In this document: positions 23,301-25,000 of the stretch, piece after piece
How the letters are laid out: each line of letters starts with the position of its first letter
Numbering within the stretch: the first letter of the stretch is position 1
Assembly: GCF_003046425.1 (NCBI RefSeq)
Contig: NZ_QAJG01000033.1
Coordinates: 1-25,000, forward strand
Reading direction: 5' to 3'
Origin: Leptospira borgpetersenii serovar Javanica
Lineage (GTDB): Bacteria > Spirochaetota > Leptospiria > Leptospirales > Leptospiraceae
DNA: 25,000 bases
The notes under the pieces: model-generated
Database searches by the model: none
Seen by the model: the letters and a program-made list of their open reading frames with translations, nothing else
Told to the model about the DNA's origin: nothing
Program-made: the position numbers and the translations under genes

Positions 23301-23333
23301 CGTATTCAAAAGACTGATGACAGAGGCTTTTCT

Positions 23334-23425
23334 TCGAAAAGCAGTTCGTTTTGCTAATGCAGTTTCTTTTTTGTCTCCGCAAACTGCATTCTAAATTCGT
23401 AATATACTATCTCCATTCAGAGGAC
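23334..23425 (+). repeat. Diverged third copy of the Rpn-upstream repeat
   Basis: It shares the tcgaaaagcagtt..ttttgctaatgcagttt lead, the run gtctccgcaaactgcatt and the hairpin TGCAGTTT/AAACTGCA with the copy at 219. The terminal segment is rearranged: ccattcagagga here is the reverse complement of the tcctctgaatgg end of copy 2. Likewise gactgatgaca just upstream reverses tgtcatcagtc. Confidence 0.6.
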
Positions 23426-23452
23426 TTTGTGTGAAGGGACAGCTCTTTGTTC

Positions 23453-23526
23453 CTTCTGTTGTTTTTTATTTATGGTAAATGCTTGTATCTAACCCTCGTC
23501 TTTCAAGCCCAGAAGGGTGCTATTTT
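23453..23526 (+). repeat. Dispersed repeat segment R1, copy 2
   Basis: This matches 17817-17877 (cttctgttg...atgcttgt...tcaagcccagaagggtgc) with a 13-base insertion. It ends three bases before MITE copy D. Confidence 0.6.
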
Positions 23527-23528
23527 AC

Positions 23529-23712
23529 TAAGAACCTGTCCCAAAACCTGAGAAAAGAAATCGGCTCCGAAAGCTCGTAATAAAGCGAAAACGTATGAGT
23601 TCCCACGGATCATGGCTCTTTGATAATTTACGGGCTTTCGAACAGATTTTATTGTTCTTGGCACTCTCTTGCCGGAGTTCTTACGATTCCAAGGTTTTGA
23701 GACGGGCTCTTA
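23529..23712. mobile_element. MITE-like element copy D (best-preserved copy)
   Basis: This 184-base element has TA at both edges. Its 22-base terminal inverted repeats (23531-23552 against 23689-23710) agree at 17 positions, with the consensus AGARCCYGTCYCAAAACCT. It is non-coding. The TA flank suggests mobilisation by a TA-targeting (IS630/Tc1-type) transposase, which is inference. Confidence 0.7.
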
Positions 23713-23924
23713 ATTCAAAACATGAAAATTTCCGACATTGATTCTTGCGTATGTTTGCGAGTTTTTTTAAGTTTTGGGAAAAACAAAAATGTTTTCTTAT
23801 GAGGTGGTATCGTTGCGGTTTTGGTGTTTGATAAGCGTTTGCGGAAATTGTAAGATGATTAGTTTACGATAATATTTTTACTTTAATGAATTTAAAGTTG
23901 AAGAAATGTTTAACTTCCTGAATA

Positions 23925-25000
<1,076 letters not shown>

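Larger units (their letters stand above)
22818..23924. other. Second repeat island between the WGR gene and dinB
   Basis: No gene is supported in these 1107 bases. Contents are a short ACTGG/CCAGT hairpin just after the WGR stop (22818-22837, no T-tract), unassigned sequence with several TATAAC motifs (22890-22970), a 97-base palindromic element (23072-23168), a reversed MITE fragment (from 23220), a repeat copy related to 110-299 (23334-23425), segment R1 (23453-23526) and MITE copy D (23529-23712). The stretch 23713-23924 shows nothing recognisable. Confidence 0.6.

Overview
The window most likely comes from a spirochaete of the genus Leptospira, probably the pathogen-related clade. This is an inference. 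It rests on AT-rich DNA, lipoproteins with loose spirochaete-type lipoboxes, an Rpn/YhgA-like nuclease gene flanked by repeats, tandem HAE1-type RND genes, a WGR-domain protein and gene-poor stretches packed with short degenerate repeats. No database search was possible.

Layout. Bases 1-1252 hold two tandem repeat copies and then a plus-strand Rpn-family nuclease gene. Bases 1253-1847 are gene-poor, with one tiny lipoprotein-like ORF and a hairpin. Bases 1848-17334 are one tightly packed minus-strand gene cluster. In transcription order it reads: TolC-like outer-membrane channel, 1216-residue lipoprotein with nine Ig-like repeats, FlgO/CsgG-like lipoprotein, TPR lipoprotein, HlyD/AcrA-type adaptor, RND pump subunit with a TM4 aspartate, RND subunit lacking that aspartate, and a Yip1-like membrane protein. 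Adjacent genes overlap or lie 2 to 16 bases apart. The cluster looks like a complete envelope-spanning heteromeric RND export system with three extra surface or periplasmic lipoproteins.

Bases 17335-18089 are an island of inverted-repeat elements. Then come a minus-strand helix-turn-helix regulator with an operator-like palindrome (18090-18540), a plus-strand 7TM sensor-like protein (18936-19841), a small basic protein (20318-20632), a WGR-domain protein (21051-22817), a second repeat island (22818-23924) and the 3' part of dinB (DNA polymerase IV), which runs off the right edge on the minus strand.

The main finding outside the genes is a family of MITE-like elements. Their ends resemble TA-AGARCCYGTCYCAAAACC and they appear to be bounded by TA dinucleotides. 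Four copies can be delimited and three more are fragments. One copy sits inside the signal-peptide region of the TPR lipoprotein. Removing the element and one TA deletes exactly 156 bases (52 codons) and restores a short, ordinary lipoprotein signal peptide. The second main finding is at the head of the efflux cluster. The TolC frame has no usual start codon next to its signal-peptide-like segment, and a textbook intrinsic terminator lies just upstream of that segment.
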